Positions 1 through 6,868 of a DNA stretch of 7,704 bases are shown here, in pieces; the first letter of the stretch is position 1, and each line of letters begins with the position of its first letter. A program made the position numbers and the translations under genes. The stretch comes from Oscillospiraceae bacterium (GTDB lineage Bacteria > Bacillota > Clostridia > Oscillospirales > Acutalibacteraceae), in contig DXWE01000033.1 of assembly GCA_019417045.1 (NCBI GenBank), positions 1,756-9,459 on the forward strand, read 5' to 3'. Under the pieces are notes generated by a model that searched no databases, had not been told where the DNA came from, and worked only from the letters and a program-made list of their open reading frames with translations.

Positions 1-23
1 TTTCGGGCGGGTGCTGCCTTCGC

Positions 24-64
24 GCGTTCCCCACTCTCTCCCGGGGGACGCGTAAAGGGAACGC
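24..64. repeat. 8-bp inverted repeat in the operon leader
   Basis: GCGTTCCC at 24-31 is exactly matched by its reverse complement GGGAACGC at 57-64, with a 25-base spacer that itself contains the GC-rich palindromic core CCCGGG. It lies 43 bases before the first start codon. It could be a hairpin in the 5' untranslated region or half-sites for a regulator. There is no T-run after it, so it does not look like an intrinsic terminator. An 8-bp match in such GC-rich DNA can arise by chance, so the assignment is weak. The rest of 1-107 shows no supported gene and no convincing -35/-10 pair; the promoter may lie further upstream. Confidence 0.25.
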
Positions 65-95
65 TCCGGCGATGTCCCAAGTCTAACTACGAAAT

Positions 96-100
96 GAGGA
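96..100 (+). promoter_or_regulatory. Ribosome binding site of the solute-binding protein gene
   Basis: GAGGA ends 7 bases before the ATG at 108. It is a moderate Shine-Dalgarno match at good spacing and fixes that ATG as the start. The protein beginning there opens directly with a proper signal peptide, which agrees. Confidence 0.7.
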
Positions 101-107
101 ACTGAGT

Positions 108-2957
108 ATGAGCACCACAAAAAGATGCTTGCGGTCCGGCGTGATTCTGGTGCTGGTGTTGGCGATGCTGGTCACGGTCATGCCCGGCCGCTTCACCGCG
201 CTCGCGGACAGCAGCGAGCTGCCGCCGTACGTTGTCAACGCCTCCTATTCCGAGGAGGATTGGCAGCAGATCCCCGACACGGCGGTGCCCTATACCTTTT
301 CCACCGAGACCGGCGACCCGCTCACTCTGGGCGCCGGGGAATCCACTTCGTTTGTGGTGAACCTCCCCGCCGCCGGGCCGTATGAGATACTGGTCGTGTG
401 CCGGCCGGTGCAGGATCTCATCATCAAGGGCGCGCTCGACGTGGACGTGAACGGCGTCGTGCAGACCGGCGCCCTCTATTCCCTGTGGCAGGACGCCTCC
501 GCCGAGCGGGACACCGACCGCTACGGCCACGAGATCATGCCCGAACAGCAGACCACCGAGGGCATGGTGCGCAACCTGCTCAAATCCAACACCTCTCTCG
601 ATCAGACCCCCCTGCGCTGGGAGATGCAGGCGGGCGACAACGCCGTCACCATCACCTCCGCCAACGCGGAACTGGTGATCGAGAGCGTGTACTGCATCCC
701 GTATGAGGAGCTGCCCTCCTTCGAATCGTACAAGGCGGGCAAGCCGGACACCCTCGGGACGGACGATATCCACCTCGAGGCGGAGCGGTCGCAGTACAAA
801 TCCGATTCCTACATACAAGGCGGCAACAAGCAGGATCCCGGCATGAGCCCCTACCACTACCAGAAGCGCTACATCAACGTGCTCAGCGAGGGCTCGTTCA
901 ACAAGGCCGGCCAGAAAGTGATGTGGGCTTTCCGGGTGGAGAGCGCCGGGTGGTACACCCTCAGCTTCTCCTACACCCAGACCACCAAGGAGGACATGAC
1001 CGTCTACCGCAACATCGAGATCGACGGCGCCATCCCCTTCCAGGAATTCCAGAGCGTGGAATTCGCCTATACGGGCATGGGCTATGAGATGTACACCTGC
1101 GAGTACCCGGTCTGGCTGGAGGCGGGCGACCACACGCTGGCGCTCGAGGCCGAGGGCCGGCTGCTCGACCCCTATGTCGGGCAGGTGCAGGACATCATGG
1201 AGCAGATCTCCCAAATCGGCGTCGAGATGCGCAAGATCGCGAACGCCTCGTCCGACACCAACCGGACGTGGGATATCGAATCGTATATGCCCGGCGTGAC
1301 CGAGCAGCTGCACGGGCTGGCCGACCAGCTCTCCGCGATCTATGCCGCGGTACAGGAGCTGCAGGGCGAGGAGGCGTCCGCCGCCGTCAACCTGAAAAAG
1401 GCGGGCGACGTGCTGCTGAACATCCTGAAAAAGCCGGAGAAGATGCCCGCCCGGCTCGACGACCTCACCGAGGGGTCCGGCTCGGTGCTGCAGCTGCTCG
1501 CGGACCTCATCACCCTGCTGCAAAACCAGCCGCTCGGGTTCGACCGGATCTACATCAGCAACAGCGACGACCTGCCCCCCGCCGAGGCGAACTTCTTCCG
1601 CTCCGCGTGGGACAGCATCCGCCGGTTCTTCTATACCTTATTTAATGCCGAGGACAAGGTGGAGATCAGCAGCGACATCACCACCCTGAACGTGTGGGTC
1701 AACCGCCCGATCCAGTATGTCGAGACCATGCAGAACCTCGCCGACTCGATGTTCACCCCCGAGTACGGCATCCAGGTCAACTTCTCGGTCATGCCGGACG
1801 AGAACAAGCTGGTGCTCTCCAACGCGTCCGGGACCAGCCCGGACGTCGCGATGAGCCTCGCCTCCCACACGCCGTACAACCTCGCGAGCCGTACCGCGCT
1901 GAAAAACCTGCTCGAGTTCCCCGACTTCGAGGAATACGTGTCGCAGGACTTCAACCTCGAGACCCTCACCCCGTACGTCTATGACGACGGGATCTACGGC
2001 ATGACCGAGACCCAGGACTTCTATGTCACCTTCTACCGCACGGACATCTTCGACAACCTCGGGCTGGAACCGCCCAAGACCTGGGACGACGTCAAGCAGA
2101 TCATGACGATCCTCAGCCGCAACTCGATGAACTTCAACCTGCCGCTGTCCGGCTGGACCGGCACCAAGCCGCTGTACACGACCATGCCGTTCCTCTACCA
2201 GGCGGGCGGCAACATGTACACCCCGGACGGCCTGTCCGCCGCCATCCAGTCGGAGGAGGCGATCGCGGGCTTCACCACCCTGGTGGACCTGTACACCAAG
2301 TACTCGGTCCAGCAGCAGGTGTCCAACTTCTACAACTCCTTCCGCTACGGCACCATCCCGGCGGGCGTCGGCAGCTTCAACACCTATGTCCAGCTGCTGT
2401 ACGCCGCGCCCGAACTCGCCGGCAAGTGGGCGATCGCCCCCTCCCCCGGCATGGTGCAGGAGGACGGGTCCATCAACAACGTGCAGCCCGCGGCCGACCG
2501 CGCGTGCGTGATCTTTGAGAGCTCGCCCTACCAGGAGGAGGCGTGGACCTTCCTCAAGTGGTGGCTGAGCGCCGACGTGCAGACCAAGTTCGGCTACACC
2601 CTGCAGACCCGGTACGGTGTCGAGTACATGTGGAACACCGCCAACATGACGGCGTTTGCGAACCTCCAGCTGCCCGAGGCGGACAAGGAAGTCATCCTCG
2701 AGCAGTGGGACAACATGAAAGAGATCAACCGCCACCCGGCGGCGTACATGATGGAGCGTGAGCTCTCGAACGCGTGGAACTCGGTCGTGACGCAGGGCGT
2801 GTCCCCCCGGGTCGCGCTGGACGAGGCCGCCAACATCATCAACCGGGAGATCACCCGGAAAATGGAGGAGTTCGGGTACCTCAAGGACGGGGTCAGTGTC
2901 AAGGAATACCACGTCTATACGGTACAGGAACTGCTGAAAGGAGGGATGGATCAGTGA
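108..2957 (+). CDS. Modular extracellular solute-binding protein (carbohydrate ABC importer) with N-terminal CBM-like domains
   Basis: Binds a substrate outside the membrane and hands it to the permeases encoded next. Family: extracellular solute-binding protein family 1 (CUT1). At 949 residues it is about twice the usual 420-550. Residues 1-33 are a signal peptide (basic TTKR, hydrophobic [14 protein letters not shown], cleavage motif ALA before D34) with no lipobox cysteine. Residues about 38-200 look like a beta-sandwich (Cys98 and Cys196 could pair). Residues about 222-355 resemble a CBM6/CBM35-type module: HLEAE opening, [17 protein letters not shown], then [14 protein letters not shown]. 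Residues about 356-510 are mainly helical and form a linker. From about 525 (LNVWVNRP) to the end is the binding domain, with [49 protein letters not shown] and the late [20 protein letters not shown], all typical of sugar-binding proteins. The last four bases overlap the next gene. Function class is firm; substrate unknown; the two sandwich domains are called by fold-like pattern only. Confidence 0.93.
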   Translation: MSTTKRCLRSGVILVLVLAMLVTVMPGRFTALADSSELPPYVVNASYSEEDWQQIPDTAVPYTFSTETGDPLTLGAGESTSFVVNLPAAGPYEILVVCRPVQDLIIKGALDVDVNGVVQTGALYSLWQDASAERDTDRYGHEIMPEQQTTEGMVRNLLKSNTSLDQTPLRWEMQAGDNAVTITSANAELVIESVYCIPYEELPSFESYKAGKPDTLGTDDIHLEAERSQYKSDSYIQGGNKQDPGMSPYHYQKRYINVLSEGSFNKAGQKVMWAFRVESAGWYTLSFSYTQTTKEDMTVYRNIEIDGAIPFQEFQSVEFAYTGMGYEMYTCEYPVWLEAGDHTLALEAEGRLLDPYVGQVQDIMEQISQIGVEMRKIANASSDTNRTWDIESYMPGVTEQLHGLADQLSAIYAAVQELQGEEASAAVNLKKAGDVLLNILKKPEKMPARLDDLTEGSGSVLQLLADLITLLQNQPLGFDRIYISNSDDLPPAEANFFRSAWDSIRRFFYTLFNAEDKVEISSDITTLNVWVNRPIQYVETMQNLADSMFTPEYGIQVNFSVMPDENKLVLSNASGTSPDVAMSLASHTPYNLASRTALKNLLEFPDFEEYVSQDFNLETLTPYVYDDGIYGMTETQDFYVTFYRTDIFDNLGLEPPKTWDDVKQIMTILSRNSMNFNLPLSGWTGTKPLYTTMPFLYQAGGNMYTPDGLSAAIQSEEAIAGFTTLVDLYTKYSVQQQVSNFYNSFRYGTIPAGVGSFNTYVQLLYAAPELAGKWAIAPSPGMVQEDGSINNVQPAADRACVIFESSPYQEEAWTFLKWWLSADVQTKFGYTLQTRYGVEYMWNTANMTAFANLQLPEADKEVILEQWDNMKEINRHPAAYMMERELSNAWNSVVTQGVSPRVALDEAANIINREITRKMEEFGYLKDGVSVKEYHVYTVQELLKGGMDQ
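2937..2945 (+). promoter_or_regulatory. Ribosome binding site that decides the GTG start of the first permease
   Basis: AAAGGAGGG lies within the last codons of the solute-binding protein gene, 8-9 bases before GTG at 2954. This strong site argues for the GTG at 2954 and against the ATG at 2774 in the same frame, which would overlap the upstream gene by over 180 bases and add an implausible Arg/Gly-rich leader. Confidence 0.8.
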
Positions 2958-3904
2958 AATCCGCTGCTGCTGTCGCCGCGCCGCCGGCTGTCAAACCGTT
3001 TAAGAAGCACGTGGTGAAGGAGTTCTTCAACAAGTACTCGCACGTGGTCATGCTGGCCCCCTTCGTCATCTGCTTCACGCTGTTCATCGTCATCCCGGTG
3101 GTCGCGGCCATCGTGCTGTCCTTCACCCAGTACAACGCGGTAGAGACCCCGAAATTCATCGGGCTGGACAACTATCTCGCGATCTTCACGCAGGACACCA
3201 CCTTCATGCAGGCGGTCCTGCCGAACACTTTGAAATACGCGCTGATCGTCGGCCCGGGCGGGTACGCGCTCTCGTTCGTCCTCGCGTGGATGCTCGCGCA
3301 GATCACCCGCCGCGCCCGCACCCCCCTCGCGGTGATCCTCTACTCCCCCTCGATGACCGCCGGCGTCACGATCGCGGTCGTGTGGGGCGTGCTCTTCTCG
3401 GGCGACCGCGCGGGCTACCTCAACAGCCTGCTCCTGCAGATGGGCCTCATCACCGAACCCCAGCTGTGGCTGACCAGCGCCGACTACCTGATGACCATCG
3501 TCATCATCGTGGCGCTCTGGTCGAGCATGGGCGTCGGGTTCCTGGCGATGCTGTCCGGGATCATGAACGTCGACCCCGAGATGTACGAGGCGGGCCAGAT
3601 CGACGGCATCCGCAACCGGCTGCAGGAGATCTACTATATCACCATCCCGATGACGAAACCCCAGATGCTGTTCGGCGCGGTCATGGCGATCGTGAACACC
3701 TTCAGCTCCGCCGGCCTCGGCGTGTCGCTGTCCGGGTCCAACCCCACCCCCCAAAACGCCGCCCAGCTGCTCGTCAACCATATCGACGACTACGGCTTTT
3801 TGCGGTATGAGATGGGCTACGCGGCCGCGCTGTCGGTCATCCTGCTCATCATCATCTACGCCTTCTCCCAGCTCGCCTATCGCCTGTTCGGCGAGCGCGA
3901 CTGA
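2954..3904 (+). CDS. Carbohydrate ABC transporter permease, MalF/LplB type
   Basis: Forms half of the membrane channel of a CUT1 sugar importer, as a heterodimer with the permease encoded just downstream. The product has 316 residues, normal for the family (about 290-320). A cytoplasmic basic start ([17 protein letters not shown]) is followed by about six membrane segments, near residues 30-52, 97-120, 127-149, 176-199, 242-264 and 286-308. The loop after the first contains [10 protein letters not shown], typical of this subfamily. The EAA loop that docks on the ATPase is at about 212-235 (EAGQIDG, later IPMTKP); EAG replaces the common EAA, a frequent variant. The GTG start overlaps the stop of the binding-protein gene in GTGA, so translation is probably coupled. 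No ATPase gene is nearby. The family is certain; the sugar is not known. Confidence 0.95.
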   Translation: MKSAAAVAAPPAVKPFKKHVVKEFFNKYSHVVMLAPFVICFTLFIVIPVVAAIVLSFTQYNAVETPKFIGLDNYLAIFTQDTTFMQAVLPNTLKYALIVGPGGYALSFVLAWMLAQITRRARTPLAVILYSPSMTAGVTIAVVWGVLFSGDRAGYLNSLLLQMGLITEPQLWLTSADYLMTIVIIVALWSSMGVGFLAMLSGIMNVDPEMYEAGQIDGIRNRLQEIYYITIPMTKPQMLFGAVMAIVNTFSSAGLGVSLSGSNPTPQNAAQLLVNHIDDYGFLRYEMGYAAALSVILLIIIYAFSQLAYRLFGERD

Positions 3905-3908
3905 GCGG

Positions 3909-3923
3909 AAAGGGGGCAAGGAG
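3909..3923 (+). promoter_or_regulatory. Two overlapping Shine-Dalgarno candidates before the second permease
   Basis: AAAGGGGG at 3909-3916 ends 8 bases before the ATG at 3925 and is the better placed site, although it is not a perfect anti-16S match. AAGGAG at 3918-3923 is the better sequence but sits only 1 base from the ATG, too close for normal use. No other start fits: the next in-frame ATG falls inside the first membrane segment. Confidence 0.45.
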
Positions 3924-3924
3924 T

Positions 3925-4815
3925 ATGGCAAAAAAGAAAACAGCGTCTTTGAAATCCACGCTGATCAATCCCGATCATTTCCACAAAAGCCAGATCAAGT
4001 TCTACTGCGTGCTGCTGCCGATCGCGGCAGTCATGCTGCTGCCGATCGTGTACATGTTCTTCCACGCGTTCAAGCCGATGGATGAGCTGTTCGCCTACCC
4101 GCCGCGGTTCATCACCCTGCGGCCGACGCTTGCGAACTTCCAGCGGCTGCTGATGACCACCGGCACCACCCGCACCCCCGCGAGTATCTACCTGTTCAAC
4201 AGTATCGCGGTCAGCGCGATCGTGCTGGTGCTCACGCTGCTCATCGGCGTCGCGGCGGCGTACACGCTGAGCAAGCGGCAGTTCCACGGCAAGAACGCCA
4301 TCTTCAAGATCAACCAGCTCTCCCTGATGTTTGTCGCGACCGCGGTGTCCATCCCGCGGTACCTCGTTGTCGCGAACCTCGGGCTGCTCAACACCTTCTG
4401 GGCGCAGATCCTGCCGCTGCTCGCGATGCCGGTCGGGCTGTTCCTGCTCAAGCAGAACATCGACCAGCTCCCCGACGCGGTGATCGAGGCCGCCCGGATC
4501 GACGGCGCCACCGAATACGGGATCCTGTTCCGTATCATCGTCCCGATGGTCAAGCCCGCGCTCGCGACGGTCGCGATGCTCGTGTTCCAGAACGTGTGGA
4601 CCAACACGGAGGCCTCCACCAACTACATCACCCGCGAGTCGCTCAAGACCTTCGCGTTTTACATGAACTCGCTGACCTCCATCACCGGCAACAGCGTCGC
4701 CGGACAGGGAATGGCGGCCGCCTCCTCCCTGATCATGTTCGTCCCGGTCCTGGTTTTGTTTATCTTCATGCAGTCCCGCGTGATGAACACCATGTCCCAT
4801 TCGGGTATTAAGTAA
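3925..4815 (+). CDS. Carbohydrate ABC transporter permease, MalG/YtcP type
   Basis: Second membrane subunit of the CUT1 importer, pairing with the MalF-type permease. It has 296 residues, the usual size. The basic cytoplasmic N-terminus (MAKKKTASLKS) is followed by about six membrane segments near residues 24-46, 90-112, 128-150, 152-170, 205-225 and 265-285. The loop after the first segment has the subfamily signature (FHAFKPMDELFAYPPRF, then PTLANFQRLL). The EAA loop is textbook at about 188-211: EAARIDGATEYGILFRIIVP followed by MVKP. This loop contacts the ATPase. The gene begins 20 bases after the first permease and ends 13 bases before the next gene, so all belong to one transcript. Similar YtcP-type permeases work with large, family-1 binding proteins in Paenibacillus and clostridia (from memory of the family). 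The substrate is not shown by the sequence. Confidence 0.95.
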   Translation: MAKKKTASLKSTLINPDHFHKSQIKFYCVLLPIAAVMLLPIVYMFFHAFKPMDELFAYPPRFITLRPTLANFQRLLMTTGTTRTPASIYLFNSIAVSAIVLVLTLLIGVAAAYTLSKRQFHGKNAIFKINQLSLMFVATAVSIPRYLVVANLGLLNTFWAQILPLLAMPVGLFLLKQNIDQLPDAVIEAARIDGATEYGILFRIIVPMVKPALATVAMLVFQNVWTNTEASTNYITRESLKTFAFYMNSLTSITGNSVAGQGMAAASSLIMFVPVLVLFIFMQSRVMNTMSHSGIK

Positions 4816-4821
4816 AGGAGG
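4814..4821 (+). promoter_or_regulatory. Strong ribosome binding site of the YIP1 protein gene, overlapping the previous stop codon
   Basis: AAAGGAGG begins inside the TAA stop of the second permease. It is 7 bases from GTG at 4829 and 10 bases from the adjoining in-frame ATG at 4832. Both starts are usable and differ by one residue. The near-perfect site suggests this gene is made in substantial amounts. Confidence 0.75.
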
Positions 4822-4828
4822 CGGCGCA

Positions 4829-6868
4829 GTGATGAATCGAATTGTACGAAAGGCCGCGCGGTTTGCCTCCCTTCTGATCGCGGTGTGCCTGCTCGCCTCC
4901 TTTGCGGCGATGACCGCCTCCGCCGCCAACGCGACCGCGTACACCTACGCGCTCGCCTCGGACGGCAGCTGGGTGCAGACGCAGGACGCCTACCTCGTCG
5001 GCAGCATCCTGCTGCGCGATCTGGGACTCAGCAAACCGCAGGACCTCGCGGTGGACGGCGACACGCTGTACATCGCGGACACGGGCAACAGCCGCGTGGT
5101 GGTCTATAACCGCGACACCCAGGAATCCCGGTTTTTGCAGCTCGAGCAGTTCAACGAGATCACCGGGCTGTACGTGAAGGACGACACCCTCTATGTCGCG
5201 GACTACGGCGCCCGGCAGATCTACATGATGAACAAGTATACCGGCGAGCTGCTGCGCACCTACACCCGGCCCGAGACCGCGATCTACGGCGCCAACACCA
5301 CCTTCCTGCCGCGCAAGCTCACGGTGGCAAGCGACGGCGCGATGTACGTGGTGTCCGAGGGGTCGTACGACGGGATCGTGCAGCTCTCCCCGGAGGGCGA
5401 GTTCCTCGGCTATTTCGGCCACAACAACGTCAGCTACACCTTCACCGAACAGCTGCAGGACCTCTTCTTCACCGAGGCGCAAAAGCAAAAGCTGTTCAAC
5501 CGGGTGCCGAAATCCTTCTATAACCTCACGTCCGACAGCGAGGGGCTGATCTATTCGGTCACCAAGGGCGTGGACGGCGACCCGATCAAAAAGCACAACA
5601 TCGCCGGGTACAACATGCTCGACAGCGTGATCGGCGAGCAGAACTTCGAGGACGTGGCGGTCGGCGCGGAGGGCCAGATCCTCTGTATCACCTCCACCGG
5701 CCTGATCTACGAGTACTCGACCGACGGCGAGCTGCTCTTCTCGCTCGGCGGGCGGGTCATCTCGGCCGAGCGCGGCGGCCTGTTCACGGTCGTCACCGCG
5801 CTCGATGTGGACGACTACGGCGCGTTCTACGTGCTCGACGCCGAGCAGGCGGTGGTCCACTTCTTCTACCCCACCGAGTTCGCGCTGCAAACCCACCAGG
5901 CGATGGCGCTCTACAACAAGGGCCAGTACGAGCAGAGCCTGGCCCTGTGGCAGGACCTGCTGCGGCAGAGCGGCAACTCGCGGCTCGCGCACAACGGCAT
6001 TGCCAAATGCTACGTGCAGATGCAGGATTTCGAGCAGGCGGCCTCCCACTACAAGATCGCGGAAAACCGCGACGGCTACTCCGAGAGCTACTGGGAGATC
6101 CGCAACGTGCAGTTGCAGACCATCCTGCCGTTCATCGGCATCGCGATCCTGCTCCTGCTGTTCCTGCCGCCGATCCTCCACCGGCTGCGGCGCAAAAAGG
6201 TCCCCGCGGCGGACGCCCCGGTCAAGCCGAAGCGCCACTACCCGAAGGTGGTCGACGACCTGCTGTTCAGCTTCAAGTTCATCAAGCACCCGTTTGACAG
6301 CTACTACTCGGTGCGGCACGAGGGGCGCGGCAACTACATCAGCTCCACGCTGCTCTACGCGCTCGCGTTCGGGATGTTCATGCTCAGCACCTTCGGCAGC
6401 GGCTTCATCTTCAACTACTACAATGTGCGCAACACCTCGGTGCTCCTGATGGCGCTGCTGTTCCTCATCCCGCTGTTCCTCGCGATCATCTGCAACTTCA
6501 TGGTCATCGAGATCAACGACGGCGAGGCCAGATTCAAGGACATCTACCACACCGCGGCCTACGGGCTGGTGCCCTACATCATCATCTCCCCGTTCGTGAC
6601 GCTGCTGTCCCACGTCGTCACCTACAACGAATCCTTCCTGCTCTCGTTTGTCATGGGGTTCGTGTACTGCTGGTGCGCGGTGCTGATCGTCATCGGGCTG
6701 CGGGAGGCCAACGACTACGAATACGGACAGGTGATCGTCAACCTGATCATCACGGTGTTCCTCATGTGCATGGTGATCCTGGTCGTCTCGATGATCTACA
6801 TGTTCTGGTCCCAGCTGTCCGACTTTGTCTACAACGTGATCCGGGAGGTGACCAACCATGTTGGCTGA
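4829..6868 (+). CDS. Exported NHL-like beta-propeller + TPR + YIP1-domain membrane protein
   Basis: A 679-residue protein of unknown function. Start is GTG 4829 or the neighbouring ATG 4832. Residues 1-32 form a signal peptide (RIVRKAAR, hydrophobic core, ASA before ANATA). Residues about 65-350 hold roughly six NHL-like blades: DTLYIADTGNSRVVVYN (78), DTLYVADYGARQIYMMN (119), and weaker ones near 171, 240, 282 and 329. Such propellers usually bind proteins or sugars. Residues about 354-425 carry two TPR-like helical repeats (MALYNKGQYEQSLALWQDLL, then IAKCYVQMQDFEQAASHYKIA). A membrane segment at about 432-451 ends in RLRRKK, placing the propeller and TPR outside the cell. Residues about 471-670 match the YIP1 fold, with five more membrane segments. 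The opening motif VVDDLLFSFKFIKHPFDSYYSVRHEGRG resembles bacterial YIP1 proteins. It lies between the importer permeases and a DUF5696-like gene, so a role at the same transport or surface site is likely but inferred. Confidence 0.85.
   Translation: MMNRIVRKAARFASLLIAVCLLASFAAMTASAANATAYTYALASDGSWVQTQDAYLVGSILLRDLGLSKPQDLAVDGDTLYIADTGNSRVVVYNRDTQESRFLQLEQFNEITGLYVKDDTLYVADYGARQIYMMNKYTGELLRTYTRPETAIYGANTTFLPRKLTVASDGAMYVVSEGSYDGIVQLSPEGEFLGYFGHNNVSYTFTEQLQDLFFTEAQKQKLFNRVPKSFYNLTSDSEGLIYSVTKGVDGDPIKKHNIAGYNMLDSVIGEQNFEDVAVGAEGQILCITSTGLIYEYSTDGELLFSLGGRVISAERGGLFTVVTALDVDDYGAFYVLDAEQAVVHFFYPTEFALQTHQAMALYNKGQYEQSLALWQDLLRQSGNSRLAHNGIAKCYVQMQDFEQAASHYKIAENRDGYSESYWEIRNVQLQTILPFIGIAILLLLFLPPILHRLRRKKVPAADAPVKPKRHYPKVVDDLLFSFKFIKHPFDSYYSVRHEGRGNYISSTLLYALAFGMFMLSTFGSGFIFNYYNVRNTSVLLMALLFLIPLFLAIICNFMVIEINDGEARFKDIYHTAAYGLVPYIIISPFVTLLSHVVTYNESFLLSFVMGFVYCWCAVLIVIGLREANDYEYGQVIVNLIITVFLMCMVILVVSMIYMFWSQLSDFVYNVIREVTNHVG
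6844..6848 (+). promoter_or_regulatory. Ribosome binding site of the DUF5696-like gene
   Basis: GGAGG lies within the end of the YIP1 gene, 9 bases before the ATG at 6858. It supports this start and an 11-base overlap of the two genes. Confidence 0.7.

Noticed and set aside
81..90. TAACTA in the leader as a -10 promoter element
   Set aside because: No -35-like hexamer is present about 17 bases upstream (the place is occupied by ACGCTC), so a promoter cannot be supported.
1..105. Open + strand frame from base 1 to a TGA at 103-105, possibly the end of an upstream gene
   Set aside because: Only about 34 codons, no recognisable motif, and open frames of this length are expected by chance in GC-rich DNA.
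87..1523. Antisense reading frame opposite the N-terminal half of the binding-protein gene
   Set aside because: Same low-complexity composition, no domain, and it lies opposite a gene with a clear signal peptide and modules.
1626..1652. Short AT-richer patch within the binding-protein gene (around ACCTTATTTAATGCC)
   Set aside because: Only a few codons long, in frame, at a domain junction; no promoter pair or start with a ribosome binding site is associated with it.
1638..2912. Antisense reading frame opposite the solute-binding domain
   Set aside because: Composition of a GC-rich shadow frame; the + strand frame has clear family motifs.
2774..2953. ATG at 2774 as a longer start for the first permease
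   Set aside because: It would add a hydrophilic Arg/Gly-rich leader overlapping the binding-protein gene by over 180 bases; the strong ribosome binding site at 2937-2945 points to GTG 2954.
2951..4944. Two antisense frames opposite the permease genes (2951-3931 and 3877-4944)
   Set aside because: His/Asp/Arg/Gln-rich shadows with no motifs; both permeases on the + strand have intact EAA loops and membrane segments.
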